Shown here one piece after another: positions 46,002 to 57,083 of a DNA stretch of 64,000 bases; positions within the stretch are counted from its first letter, which is position 1, and every line of letters begins with the position of its first letter. A model generated the notes under the pieces. It had not been told where the DNA came from. It worked only from the letters and a program-made list of their open reading frames with translations, and made no database searches. This stretch comes from Venturia oleaginea (lineage: Eukaryota; Ascomycota; Dothideomycetes; Venturiales; Venturiaceae). The DNA is taken from positions 930,001-994,000 of the forward strand of contig JABMLP010000005.1 of the NCBI GenBank assembly GCA_013176395.1. Reading direction: 5' to 3'. The translations under genes were made by a program, and so were the position numbers.

Positions 46002-48080
46002 ATGGTTGGTCTACTTCGTTGGAGTAGTCTGCTCATATTGGCATCTTGTGTAGTAGCCAGTGCCCAGAAAAGAGCAGAAAATGAGTACGACTATGTGATT
46101 GTTGGAGGAGGTCTCACAGGACTCGTCACAGCGGCCCGTCTATCAGAGGATACAAGTGGTAAGACTTAATGCTGGAAGTGATGTTGACAAATCGCTGACA
46201 CGATGATATAGTTTCTGTCCTGGTCCTTGAATATGGAGTCATCGATAGAAGTAACACCACCACAATCCCTTATTATGGCACGACAATACAATCTGATAAG
46301 ATGCGAACTCTCTCATCAGATGCAGAGCCATATTTGGGTAAGAAATCCTACGATATATTAAGTGCGCCTATGGTTGCCGGTGGCGGTACCCAAATTAATG
46401 GAATGACATTCCATTACGCTTCCAAAGGTGACTATGACTCTTGGGAAGCTCTTGGAAATCCTGGATGGGGCTGGGAGGGTCTGAAGCCTTACATGAAAAA
46501 GGTGAGCACTTCGAGGACGAAGCGACGATGGAGCTTCACTACGGCTCATTCGCTAACATGAACAGTCTACCGACTTCACTGCGCCGTCTGTCGAGGTCCA
46601 GAAGGGATTAAACTACTCCTACGATGCATCCGCGTATGGAACGGATGGTCCAGTGCAGGTCGCTTTCCCTGATTTTCAATATCCTGATCTCTGTACGTTC
46701 TTCTTCCTGCCTTGCCAATGTTGTGATAGAACTGACACGACACTAGATAGATTCAAGGATAGTTTCGCAGAGCTGGGAGTACCGTTTATCAAAGAACATG
46801 CCCTCGGAAACGCCACCGGAGCATTCTTTGTTCCTTCAGATATCAAAAGCGACGACAAGACCCGCTCCTCGTCATTATATGCATACTACGACAAGGTGTC
46901 CAGTCGTACCAACTTAAAGCTACTTCCCATGCACCAGGCACGAAAGATACTTTTCGATCCCAAGAGCGACAGTTCCAGGCTCGTCGCCACTGGCATTGAA
47001 GCGCTTAGCCGTACCTCGAGCACAACTGTTCAATTTACAGCGAGGAAGGAGGTCATTCTGGCAGCCGGTGCCATCTTCACCCCGCAACTCCTTCAATGGA
47101 GTGGGATTGGACCAAATGGCGTGCTCGAAGCTGCTGGAATTGAGACCAAAATTGATCTTGCGGCAGTTGGCAGCAACTTCCAAGACCACCCTGTCTCTTA
47201 TCTATCTTGGACCTGTAAGTACTGCTAGGAAACATCCCCTACAACTCACAGAACTCATACTGACGCGCGCGATGCAGTAAACAACACCTTCCCAACCCCC
47301 ACCGAACTAACAACCAACACAACCTTCTGGACTGAATCAAAATCCCTCTACGAAGAAAAACACACCGGCCCCCTAACAAAAGCCCAAGGCGGCTTCATCG
47401 CATTCCCCTCCCTCGGCATGATAACAAACGACTCAGACACCCTCCTCGCCACCGTACAGTCCCAAAAAACATCCGCATACCTCCCCTCCATCTACAGCTC
47501 CTACACCGAACTCATCGCCGGTATCAAAGCCCAACGCGCCATCCTGACCAAACAACTTGCAGAGGGAACTGTAGCCGCGGCCGAGATGCCAGGAAGTGGT
47601 AGTGGCGGTATGCCAAATGCATTGATGAAACCCTTCTCCCGAGGGACGATTCATCTCAATCCAAACGATCCATATGGGAATCCTATCATTCTCCACGATT
47701 CCCTTCATAATCCGTTTGATAGAACGGCTATGTTCAGGTTTATACAATATACACGTAAAATCTTTGCTTCGAAATCACTCGCTGCGCTGTCGCCGGTGGA
47801 AGTCCTACCAGGGGCGCAAAATGTTTCCGAAAACGAGGTCATTGACGCCTTGTTGGCGGCGGGGGTTTTGGCGCCGACGTTCTCGCATGCTAGTTGTAGT
47901 TGTCCCATGATGCCTAAAGCCAGTGGTGGAGTTGTCGATTCGAGTCTGAAGGTTTATGGGACGGATCGATTGAGTATCGTTGATGCGAGTATTTTGCCTA
48001 TCATCCCTGCGGCGCATTTGCAGGCGACGCTTTATGCGGTTGCGGAGAAGGCTAGTGATATCATTAAGGCGAGGGCGTGA
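46002..48080 (+). CDS. Secreted GMC-family flavin oxidoreductase (AA3-like)
   Basis: Five exons: 46002-46158, 46212-46501, 46566-46692, 46747-47214 and 47278-48080, 614 residues. Signal peptide MVGLLRWSSLLILASCVVASA. The FAD-binding motif is YDYVIVGGGLTGLVTAARL (residues 29-47); the second GMC signature region is GGGTQINGMTFHYASKGDYDSWE, and GAIFTPQLLQWSGIGP is PROSITE GMC signature 2. The C-terminal catalytic region reads FSHASCSCPMMPKA and later IIPAAHLQATLYAVAEKASD; the two His are in the usual places, but the usual HPxGTC reads HASCSC. Many N-glycosylation sites. It oxidises an alcohol, sugar or similar substrate; the substrate cannot be inferred. All junctions are in frame. Confidence 0.92.
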
Positions 48081-48329
48081 GATGGCGCGAATGCGGTTGT
48101 AAAGTTCGAAGCTGTTTGTAATTATTAGTGAACTTGGTTTGATTCCATTGGTCTGTTAAATAGGAAATGAATGACGGCCACCGTATTGCAGGGCCTAGCC
48201 AACGGTTTCATTTGTGGTACTTCGCTGCCGGGATCGAGGATGATAGGAAAGCCATGCCCACGACTTCTTTGTTGTGAAAACTACAGACAGGATTGATTGA
48301 ATAAATGCCATATCAAGTGCCTAAATTTC

Positions 48330-49395
48330 CTACTTCCCCTGTTGCGCGAGATTCCTATTCCTGGCAGACTCGGCGCTTTCTTTCAAGATGCGAACGACAT
48401 CGTAGTTTTTGTGTTTCTGTGCCTTCTCAAGCGGCGTCTGCGAGCTTTCCCCTTTGAGATTCAGACGCGCCCCATGCTTGATCAATAGATGAACCATGTC
48501 CGCATGTCCTGCTTTGGCAGCAGCTGATAAAGCTGTCCCACTTGAAGATAACCCGTTGACATCAACCCCTATTTCCAGTAGGACCTGAGCAATAGGGAGA
48601 TTATTGTCTCGCGAAGCTCGGTACAAATGGTCGAAGCCGGTGTCGTAAAGTTCTGCTTCATTCCTGTCGCATTTCGAATTTAGCGCCCTTTTCTGACAAC
48701 AGTCTGATTACAGCTGAATTTCCTAATCGGCATGCTTTGTCCAGTTCTTTACCTCCTTGTTTGTGCCAAATATCAATCTCGGTCGGACTTTCAAGTATTG
48801 CACGAATCCAAGCTTCATGGCCATGCTCGATGGCTTGAAATAAGGCTGACTCGCTGTATGCCTTTCGAGGTAGAGTTTCTGCCCCTTGCAGTAACAATTC
48901 GCGAACCATTTCGTCTTTGCCATTGCTTGCGGCCAGCATTAAATGTTTCCCCCCGACTACCGCCTCAGCTTCAATGTTGGCGCCTGCTTGAACTAGAAGC
49001 CTCACCACGCCGGCATGTCCTGCTTGCGAAGCTCTGTGGAGGCCAGTGAGGCCAGACATGGCAGCTCTGAAACCGGTGTCGGTAACGGAATCGATATTTT
49101 CGATCCTAGAGAGAAGCCATTGCACAGCAGCTTCGTTTCCTTCTTCGCATGCCCAACGAAATGCTTTGTAAGGTTCGTTGTATGGCATATTGTGTGGATC
49201 GAAGCCTGCTGCCACAAGTGACGATACTGCTAGCTTGTCGGACTCTGACAACTGAGCAGGAGGAGAAGAATCGATGTTTTTAACCATGAGATCTGGCAGA
49301 GGCTGTCCAACGAGCTCAGAGTAAGACGGCTGTGAAACGTGGCTGTTTGGAGAGACATCGGCCTGGCTGCTTTTGATCGGTAAACTCTGTTCCAT
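48330..49395 (-). pseudogene. Ankyrin-repeat protein with a one-base frameshift
   Basis: The frame starts at ATG 49395 and runs to a TGA at 48658; a second frame (one base shifted) continues the ankyrin array to the TAG at 48330. The shift lies at about 48661-48672, where FEMRQE then stop becomes NEAELYDTGFDHLYR in the other frame. Ankyrin repeats are visible, e.g. SGLTGLHRASQAGHAGVVRLL, GGKHLMLAASNGKDEMVRELL, SALFQAIEHGHEAWIRAIL, ELDKACRLGNSAVIRLL, then after the shift LYRASRDNNLPIAQVLLEIG and TALSAAAKAGHADMVHLLIKHG. No GT...AG intron explains the change. It is either a recent pseudogene or a one-base assembly error. N-terminal 60 residues are Ser/Pro-rich. Confidence 0.8.
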
Positions 49396-49873
49396 GACGA
49401 GTGTTTTGTATTTGTGCTTCGATGTGATGACAAGAATCCAAGGGTTGGATGAAGAAGGAATACGGCAGTTTCTCAACCAGCGTTTGACTTAAGGTCTCTC
49501 TGCCTTAAGTGACATCTATCAAGGGGGCGAAGTCACCCCAGCCGAGCTCAGCCTTGTATCTGTCTCACCAGCATGTCCAATCATTTCATGAATCCCGTAT
49601 CATGCTTCGTATTTTTCCAAGAGACGCAGTCGCGGAAGAGTAACATTAAGGATGAGAAAATGCTGTGACTATCAAGAACTGAGAATGACCGATGGGCCAC
49701 CGCATGAGGACGGACCGCATAATGAAGCTTGAAATTTTCTTCAGATGTTGCAAAGACCTATAGATAGATGGTTTTGATAGTGATAGATCCATTATTGATG
49801 TTAGTGGCTGGATGGAAGACTGACCCTTGAGGTGAGAGTTCAGATAAGTAGCAGCGCTTCAACGGTCTGGAAA

Positions 49874-49914
<41 letters not shown>

Positions 49915-49978
49915 AGATATACACAGGTATTCCACCTGCGCATATTTGATGTCAACCAAACACAACCCTAAGTCCAAT
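49396..49978. other. Divergent upstream region
   Basis: Between the ankyrin gene and SWC5; contains the GTCTCG tandem repeat listed separately. No gene. Confidence 0.5.
49874..49915 (+). repeat. Hexamer microsatellite (GTCTCG)7
   Basis: Six perfect copies of GTCTCG and a seventh GTCTCA, about 65 bases upstream of the SWC5 start, most likely in the 5' leader or core promoter. Confidence 0.95.
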
Positions 49979-51189
49979 ATGGCAACGAAGAAGAAGAAAG
50001 CTCCCGCGAAACCAAAGAACCAGAAAGAAGCCATTCTACAGAATGCCCAGAACGCCATCCAAGAACGCCTAAAGACGATCCAACAATCTCCTCCGAAACC
50101 TGATGCGCCAAAGCCATTAGAGTCTGTAGAGTCTGCAGACTCAGATTTTTCCGACGATGAAGATTTCAATCCCGACGTACAACCTGCAGATGCCGAATCC
50201 TCAAGTTCAGAAGATGAAGCTGAAGCAGCTAAATCAGGAGCAAAGAACCAAAAGGCCAAACGGAAACGCGACGACGACGAGGTTGATGCTGAGCTAGCAT
50301 CTGGAGACGAAGGCATTATTAAAGAAAGAACAAGCAAGCGTCACAAGAAGGGTGGGGACGCGGAGTTCTTGTCGGATGATGAAGGAGGAGAGGCTGGATT
50401 TATAAAGACAAGGGCACAACGGAGGACTGAGTATGGCCATGAAGCCGGCATTGGACATGGAAAAGATTACTGACCATCCATAGACAACAGGAGAGACGTC
50501 CACTGACACAGATCGGGAACGCGACGGCGGATGTCGACGCCATCTGGGCACGACTAGCAGCTTTGCCCATTGGAAGACCTCCAGAACCACTTGAACCTAA
50601 GCCCGCAGAGAATGAGGAAGATTATATCACGATCCATCGGACAACAAAATTTGCAGGTCAGGTCACGACGGAGGAGCGGAGAGTTCATAAGAATTCGCAA
50701 GAGGCCAAAGTCTATCTTGCCGAACAGGAGGCAAACAAGAAGCAGCGACAAAGAGAGCAGGAAGCGGATTTGGCAGATGTTAATGTCGAAGGTGAAACTG
50801 ATGGCTCAGCTCCTCCACCACTACGAAGACCCCTCTTCCGCAAGTCGCGATTTGAACCGAACCCAACAGGCGAAGTCAAAGCACTTCCACCACATCTACA
50901 ACTCAAATGGCCACGCGACAAGACGACTACGACAAAGGCTCGAGGAAGCGATGAGAACAAAGTCTTTAATCCTCGAGCATTGCCAACCCTCACGCCTGCC
51001 GCCAAACTAAATACTGTACAAAAGTCGAAGTACGATTGGGCTGGATACGTGGACAAGGCCGGCATCGCTGAAGAGCTAGATCAATACGGCAAAAGTAAAC
51101 AGAGTTACGCCGAAAGGACTGGTTTCTTGAATCGCTTAGAAGGGAGAAAAGAGGAGGAGAGATTGGCTGCGAAGAGGAAGGTTGCATGA
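49979..51189 (+). CDS. SWC5: SWR1 complex subunit Swc5 (BCNT domain)
   Basis: Two exons, 49979-50430 and 50484-51189, 385 residues. The 53-base intron (GTATGG...TACTGACC...ATAG) restores RRTEQQERRPLTQIGNATADVDAIW. The N-terminal third is acidic and Ser-rich with Lys/Arg blocks (SADSDFSDDEDFNPD, KRKRDDDE), as in Swc5/CFDP1. The C-terminal BCNT domain is clear: KLNTVQKSKYDWAGYVDKAG, then EELDQYGKSKQSYAERTGFLNR. Swc5 is a subunit of SWR1, which replaces H2A-H2B by H2A.Z-H2B in nucleosomes. An in-frame ATG at 49949 would add 10 residues; I prefer 49979 because its context (AATATGGCA) and the Lys-rich start fit homologues. Confidence 0.93.
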
Positions 51190-51329
51190 TATTCTTGTTC
51201 GTGAGCGCGCATTATGATACCCCAAGCAATGAGAGAACGATACGAATCACCACAGTTTCTCTTTGAGGCAGAATACCGTGTAGGCTAAGGTCGATAGTGA
51301 GTGTATTTGCTTTCCACTTTTTCTTCCGG

Positions 51330-53619
51330 GAGATACAGTTCTGGCATTTCTATTTACAACTCGCAAGGAACTCATCGTCATCTAACTTCAGCTATGCCAT
51401 AGCAGACGTCTTAGGAGCTCGATGGGCGGAATATGCCGGCAGTGCTTTACTCGGAGTCTTTACACTTGCTTCAGATCTTAGCGAGACGGGAATTTAACTT
51501 GTCGCGTTTCGCGCTTTTCAGGGTGTGGCAACGGCAATGCATTTGCCCTCAAGTTTATCACTCAAATCGCAATATACGCCAAGTGGGAGGGCGAGAAATA
51601 GTGGGTTCGCCTGTCTTGGGCTTTCGATGCCCCTCGGATTCTCAGTCGGACTCGTTCTTGGAGGTGATTTGGTGGACACCGTCGGTTGGAGAATTGGCTT
51701 TTATATCGTTGGTGCGATCATGTTGTTGCAAGCTGCCGCTGGCTTAAGATCATAACACCAGAGAAGACGCTTCAGAATGTGCTTTCGAAGTTGAGGAGCG
51801 AGATCGACTAAATTGGCGGCCTGATTGCTTGCGCTGGCCTTGCTATGCTATCGTAAATTCTTGCAACCATGAGCGCTGACAGCAACAGCTAGGGATACCT
51901 TCTGCTATTGTGATGCTTATCGTCAGTGTCGCTTTGCTAGGGGTATTTCTTTTGTGGATGCGGTACGAGGAGAAAAAGGGCAGGCCTGCCTTGATGCCCA
52001 ATTATCTTTGGAAGGGTCTTCTATTCACTCCCATCCACATCCTGACTATCCTGACCTAGGCCGTACAGAACGTGATGGAGCTGTTGTGCAGTCTATTACA
52101 ATAAGTGCCTCCACCAGCGCCCCGACAAGAACTTTTCACCAACAAGCGTCCCCAGTTTCCAAGAACTCCAAGAACTTTACTCTACACAAGCATCCTCCGC
52201 ATGCGCCACGCAGCAAACATCGACATTATCCTAAACTTCACCGCAGGCTACATAATCGACAAAGGCCCAGCCTTCTGGCTCCTCTTATTCAACATGACCC
52301 CACAGCCGGCTCTCCCCTCATAATGGTTTTTATCTGTCCCCACCACTCGGCGGCGATTTCCTTTTCACTGTTGGCCTTATTATCGCTAGCGGCGTCTTTC
52401 CCAAGAATACTTAGGGGCTTGCTGGAGCGGTGTTTAATTCCAGTGAGCTTGCGAGCTGGTTGAATACTTGAGGCACCCCTGCAACCTTTTCTTAGCTTTT
52501 GAATTTGATTGGCTATGGCCAAGTGCGGGAGCTTGCGGGTAACTTGTAGTATGTCCGCAGTGGGCCTCGAATTCTACTCGACGTTTTTTGAAAATCGTTT
52601 GGATTGACTATAAATACATTAATTTAGTATACATACTTAGTAGTACTCTATCAGATCTACCTAGGTGTAGCCGAGAATGGTATTTCTCCTCCAAATACCA
52701 GGCCCTTACTTATCGACAATTATGTCCCTCGAATGATAAATTATGGACAGCTTACCGTAGCTGATCTCAACCTCAAATTAGTCCTCAACTCAACGTCCTC
52801 ATCTCGAAAAGTCCTCATCTCGAATTCCTCCACTCAAAGCTCTCAACTTTAAGATTAACTCCACACCTATCAGTTTATCCAATATCGATCTCTACTTCGA
52901 ACTCTAAAAAGTAAAGTTCCTACTCAACATAACCAATTCCGATCTCCCTAACAAAGTCGGCTACATATTTTACGAGAACATACCACCCACCACATCCGGG
53001 AGAGACAATATGAAGGCCCGTGTTTACTGTTCCTGCAAACCTTATTAAGAGAAATGGGAAAGAGTAAGAGTAGGAGCAAGGCATCCGTTGCAGATGCGTA
53101 GGGACCTTGGGGAAGTGGAAGTGGAAGTGGAAGATGGAGAGGGTACGTTCGACGGAAGTACGCTCGGATGTCAGTCGGATGGATACGTGTACATTTACCA
53201 TACAATTCTTGATTTTAACATGGCTAGATTAACTTACCTAAATAATTGTATTGTTCCTCTTACTTAAGCCCAGTAGTAACGATGGTAGACAGAAGTGTGA
53301 AGGTGAATAGAGTTGGGTATTCTGGGGTCCGGTCTCGCTCCACTTGATTTTGTTTGGACTATAATCTGCTAGGATAGCACGACTGATCTCTACTAGTACT
53401 GTTGCCTATTTTGGGTTGAGCTTGGGAATTAATCTGCTGCAGGTTGTGGCGCTGTTGGCCACGAAAGAAACTCAGTATCGCGATAAAGAGGCGCCCACAG
53501 CGAGGTTGACGGGATATCGGGCTAGTTTATGGGCTATTCTTGGGACGAGTATGGTACGTGCGGCGCTTTGTGTTGGTGGCTTGAGGGGGATTGGGAAGGT
53601 TGGGTTGAAGAGGGGGTAA
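51330..53619 (+). pseudogene. MFS drug:H+ antiporter pseudogene split by inserted DNA
   Basis: Fragments of one transporter lie in order with stops and frame changes: FSYAIADVLGARW and GSALLGVF near 51390-51470; ATAMHLPSSLSL, then NSGFACLGLSMPLGFSVGLVLGG and VDTVGWRIGFYIVGAI to 51750; IITPEKTLQNVLSKLRSEID (stop) IGGLIA near 51755-51830; LLGVFLLWMRYEEKKGRPALMPNYLW near 51940-52010; a fragment reading FPKNT (stop) GLAGAVFNS at about 52395-52440; and the C-terminus KETQYRDKEAP...LTGYRASLWAILGTS at 53456-53560. The order matches DHA2-type MFS exporters. Between about 52470 and 53395 the homology is interrupted. Confidence 0.75.
52470..53395. other. About 0.9 kb insertion inside the MFS pseudogene
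   Basis: AT-richer sequence without transporter homology or a convincing frame, located between the GLAGAVFNS fragment and the C-terminal fragment. No terminal repeats or target duplication recognised, so it may be an insertion or a rearranged segment. Short direct repeats occur (CCTCATCTCGAA near 52797 and 52812; GGAAGTGGAAGTGGAAGTGGAAG at 53111). Confidence 0.4.
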
Positions 53620-54306
53620 GAGTGGCAAGTGAAGCTATTGGAAGACACACATGGAAATTTAAAGTAGTAAGTGCTAAGAGGAAGAGTTATTGAGGATGTC
53701 CATCGTTAATACCACGACCACACGAACACTCCAAAGTGCGCTTGATAACAAAACCACTTCCAGGAGGAACGTGGACGTCGGACTCATTGGCGATCATATC
53801 CTGCCAATTCGATGATAGGCTAGACTGAGGGCTAGCATTGGGTGAGACTCGTGAAAGGGAGGCCAACTTTTAACGAAAGATCAGAACTGCAGGGAGTCGA
53901 TATTATGAAATTCGGAAGCTGGGCAGGACCGCATTTAAATGTAGACCTTTCACGAGCAGCTAGAGATAGAAAATAAGAGTCTTCACATGCCCAGGGTAGT
54001 TGCCAATGGTGGCACAATTGGGCCGATAATTCATTTCCCTTTCACCCTTCTTACCAAATTCGAAGCCATTTCTCAGAACCGAGTCTACCAACTCACAATT
54101 ACTATCGATGATTTTCCAATGGTTTGATACTTTACCTTGCCTGAAGATTATCGATGGAGGGCTGTGAATTGAAGGGTTAGTCTGATAGAGATGAATAATC
54201 GTAATCTTCTTGCATTATTCCCTCAACCCTCGTGATAATGAGATGACTGAAAGTATTCTGTACCTTTACTAGCAAGTAAAAATTCGAATGTGCATAACCA
54301 GCGCGC
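53620..54306. other. Intergenic, no gene seen
   Basis: No supported gene or repeat. Confidence 0.45.
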
Positions 54307-54897
54307 TCACTCGATGATAGAATTTTTTGACTCTTTCTCTTTCAACTGATCATACAGCTTGAGTGTCGCCTCCACCTCATCTCGCAACATACCACCGATG
54401 ACATTCTGGCCACTATATATGGATTTGAGTTTCCTCCGCAATTTTGTAGCTGACTTAGCTCCTTCCTCAGCTTGCTCGATTGTAGGATTTAGTGCCACGG
54501 AGAGCTTGAGTACGCTGAGCTGCTCGCCAGTAAACTTGTCGTTCCTCTCCCTCAATTGAGCTAAGCCGGCAGATACCTCTTTGTCTCTCTCTTCTGTTGC
54601 ACTAGGTGCCTTACGTTCTGTTGCTCTAAGTGCCTTGCGTCCGGGATCTCTTGTTTTGGCTAAGTCGTGGTAAATCTTGATTGTAGATTTGACAATCTGC
54701 CTCAGCTGGCCACTGATGACATTCTGACCCAAATATGTAGAGGTTAGCTTATTCTTCAATCTAGAGGCAGCCTTTGCCGCTTCAGCGCGTTCTTGGTCGG
54801 TGGCACTGGGTCCCATGGAGAGTTGTGCTATACCGAGCTGCTCTTGAATGATACACAGTGAAAAGATGAGGAGGATTAAGGATTGCATGAGGTTCAT
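54307..54897 (-). CDS. Predicted secreted protein with two copies of a helical module
   Basis: Single exon, 196 residues. Signal peptide MNLMQSLILLIFSLCIIQEQ followed by LGIAQ. Two homologous segments of about 55-60 residues: repeat 1 from QLSMGPSATDQERAE to TIKIYHDL (about 25-80) and repeat 2 from QLSVLKLSVALNPTIEQ to TLKLYDQL (about 127-185). The shared core is KL-x-S-x-Y-x-GQNVI-x-G-x-LR-x-x-V. Repeats are predicted amphipathic helices; a charged linker (RKALRATERKAPSATEERD) joins them. No cysteines after the signal sequence apart from none visible in the repeats. Not a family I recognise. The C-terminus of the CCCH gene at 62.5 kb aligns with the module without gaps. A cytosolic protein with a hydrophobic N-terminus is the alternative. 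Confidence 0.65.
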   Translation of the reverse strand: MNLMQSLILLIFSLCIIQEQLGIAQLSMGPSATDQERAEAAKAASRLKNKLTSTYLGQNVISGQLRQIVKSTIKIYHDLAKTRDPGRKALRATERKAPSATEERDKEVSAGLAQLRERNDKFTGEQLSVLKLSVALNPTIEQAEEGAKSATKLRRKLKSIYSGQNVIGGMLRDEVEATLKLYDQLKEKESKNSIIE

Positions 54898-55020
54898 AAT
54901 GAACCGGTGACCGAGCGATAGTTATACAGATGTGATTGCTTTGAAATCAAAAGACGGGTACATGATTCCGACGGCTGTATGCCACCGATATCCACTTCGC
55001 GGCTAACTGAAATTGTGGTA

Positions 55021-55892
55021 TCATCCAACAGCGGCTGTATCATCTAACAGCTGCTTGTGGGTGCTCTGATCGGTTTTCTGCCTGTGTTTGATCACGTTGG
55101 TAGCGGCCTCCTTGCCTCTCTCTTCCTCTTTTGCCTTTCTAATCTCGAGATTGTCGTGGCCATTGTTGCAGGTAGCGTTGAAGCATTCACCGATGTTCAA
55201 GGCAATATTGCAGCTGGGTAGGATGTGCATGAAGTAATGATGTTGAAGTCTGTTTACTTTGCAAGTTCCCGCTTGAAAGCCGGCGCACACTTTGGGTGGG
55301 ATTATGTGGCAATGTTTGCGTTGACAGTTGGAAAAGCGCAAGTAGTGTGCGCAGCAAGAATTGAGGGTACTGATGTAGTCCTTGCTCTTGTTGAGGGAGG
55401 CAGATTTGGCGACGTTGCCAGTCGCATTGGCGGCGGCAGTGTGAGTGGTAGAAGGCACAAAGTCTGAGGCGCCAGCATTAAGACCGCCGGGTGTAGGACT
55501 GTTCTTAATCCTGGCGGATTGGAGAAAATCGTGGATTTTGGTGAGTATGGGAATATCATCAACTTCATCTTTGTCATTGGGAGTGAGATCTTCGGCAAGG
55601 AAGAGATCGGAGAGAAGGTCGCTACCGATGGTAATATCCTTTGGGATGGAATCTTCTACAAGGAATATATCCAATGGGAGCTCGTCGTCATCAATATTGA
55701 TGAGCATAGTGGTTGGGTAAGTGTCGAAGGTCAAGGAAGCTGGTGACTTTTCTTTTTGTACTGTTTCATATTAGTATGGAACTCTCTGGCCTGAACAATT
55801 GACGAACCACTACTTGAGGGCACAAGCGTAGAGATGTCGTTAATGAGATGAGCGTCGGGGTCCAACACATCTAGCAAAGACGCGACATCCAT
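55021..55892 (-). CDS. CCCH zinc-finger protein (family member 1)
   Basis: Two exons on the minus strand, 55892-55814 and 55760-55021, 272 residues. The 53-base intron (GTAGTG...ATACTAATATG...ACAG) joins MDVASLLDVLDPDAHLIND to IQKEKSPASLTFD in frame. An acidic N-terminal half precedes three Cys/His clusters: CAHYLRFSNCQRKHCH, CAGFQAGTCKVNRLQHHYFMH and CNIALNIGECFNATCNNGH (C-x8-C-x4-C-x3-H, a CCCH finger). CCCH fingers usually bind RNA. The protein stops soon after the last finger (KQLLDDTAAVG), where family member 3 continues into the helical module. It lies 123 bases from the secreted helical-module gene on the same strand. Confidence 0.72.
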
Positions 55893-56653
55893 GATGTCGT
55901 TGGTTTTTGTTGCTGTCTTGAGTTCACAAGCTGGATTTGTGAGTAAGTGAATGATGTGTTGACCGTGTGAACCCGAAATGGAAAGTTCTAGGCTATTGGA
56001 TTTTTAACATTCTGGATCATCTCCAGGTCACAGACTCTCAGCCGATGTGTCAGGGTTCCCGATAATTGAAGATGGAGACTTACCCATATCTTCTCAAGCT
56101 GAATGTGAGCTTAACACTTGTCTTTGTTCCCCATCACCTCGAAGATCTAGCGCGTCCTTCACATAGTGAAACGTACATCATCCCTGTGAGAGTAGTGTCA
56201 CAAAAAGACTGTCAACTCATTACGCTTCAAATTCAATCATCTCATCAAAGTTCCTATTGAATCTGGACTCCGTTGATTCAAGATCGTAGTCAATGCTGAT
56301 CTCCAGTACAAGACTTGGTTTTGATGTCAAGTTGTCGAGATCAGGAAGCTGACGGGGATGTACGCACAAGAACTGCTCCTCAAAGGTGATGATATATCTC
56401 TGGGAGGTGCGCACGTAAGAGCGTTGATATCAAGTTAGTTCGAATAAAGTCAACAAGGTTCGAAGGATTAATGGAACGGCAGACTATGCTGTGAATAAGT
56501 TGGCAGTCCCACCGTCACTGATGCTTTGGGAATGATACGAGAAAGAGTTGATGTCACCTTGCTTCTATCCGGCTCAAATCTTGTGAAAAACTGAGTAGAT
56601 GCCAGCAGGCAATCAGACAGCCCAAATATTTCTCCTTCTCACTGACCGTCTTC
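55893..56653. other. Intergenic between CCCH paralogues
   Basis: No supported gene; 60-odd-codon frames only. Confidence 0.45.
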
Positions 56654-56966
56654 CTAATTTTGAAGACGACGTCGGCCATGCTCATGGTATCTCGCAAGAA
56701 CTTCATCCACCCGTTTTGCCATTATAACGTCACCAAACTGGCCCAGCTTCCCGCGCAACTTGCCGTATGAGTTCTCGCCTTCACTCACATCAAGCGGGGT
56801 GGCGCCTACCTCCATTGCCGCCTCCAGCTTCTTTATCCATAATCTCGTCCACCAAAGTTCCGTCTTTCTCTTCTCCTCCACGCGCTTCCTTCGAAGAGTA
56901 ATGTTGTCGTGTCCCAATCGGCATCCTTGCATGAAGCATTGGCCATGCTTCATCGCTCGTGACTGC
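56654..56966 (-). pseudogene. Truncated CCCH zinc-finger gene (family member 2)
   Basis: Only the 3' part of the gene is recognisable: the second half of the last finger (HGQCFMQGCRLGHDNITLRR) and a C-terminal module ending GKLRGKLGQFG...VDEVLARY and stop at 56654. Upstream, a CTGCAG acceptor-like site at 56967-56972 marks the last homologous point; the first two Cys/His clusters and the N-terminus are absent. The decayed hAT transposon begins about 120 bases further upstream, so loss of the 5' half by transposon insertion or rearrangement is likely. A gene with a distant 5' exon cannot be excluded. Confidence 0.6.
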
Positions 56967-57083
56967 AGCCCGTTTGATAAGCAAGCAGCTTGAGCAGTTT
57001 GGCCGCTTGAACTGATCGATTGAGTGGTATCTTTACCTGACTTGAATAATCGCTTGGGTGAGGTCAGGATGGATGGTAAACTG

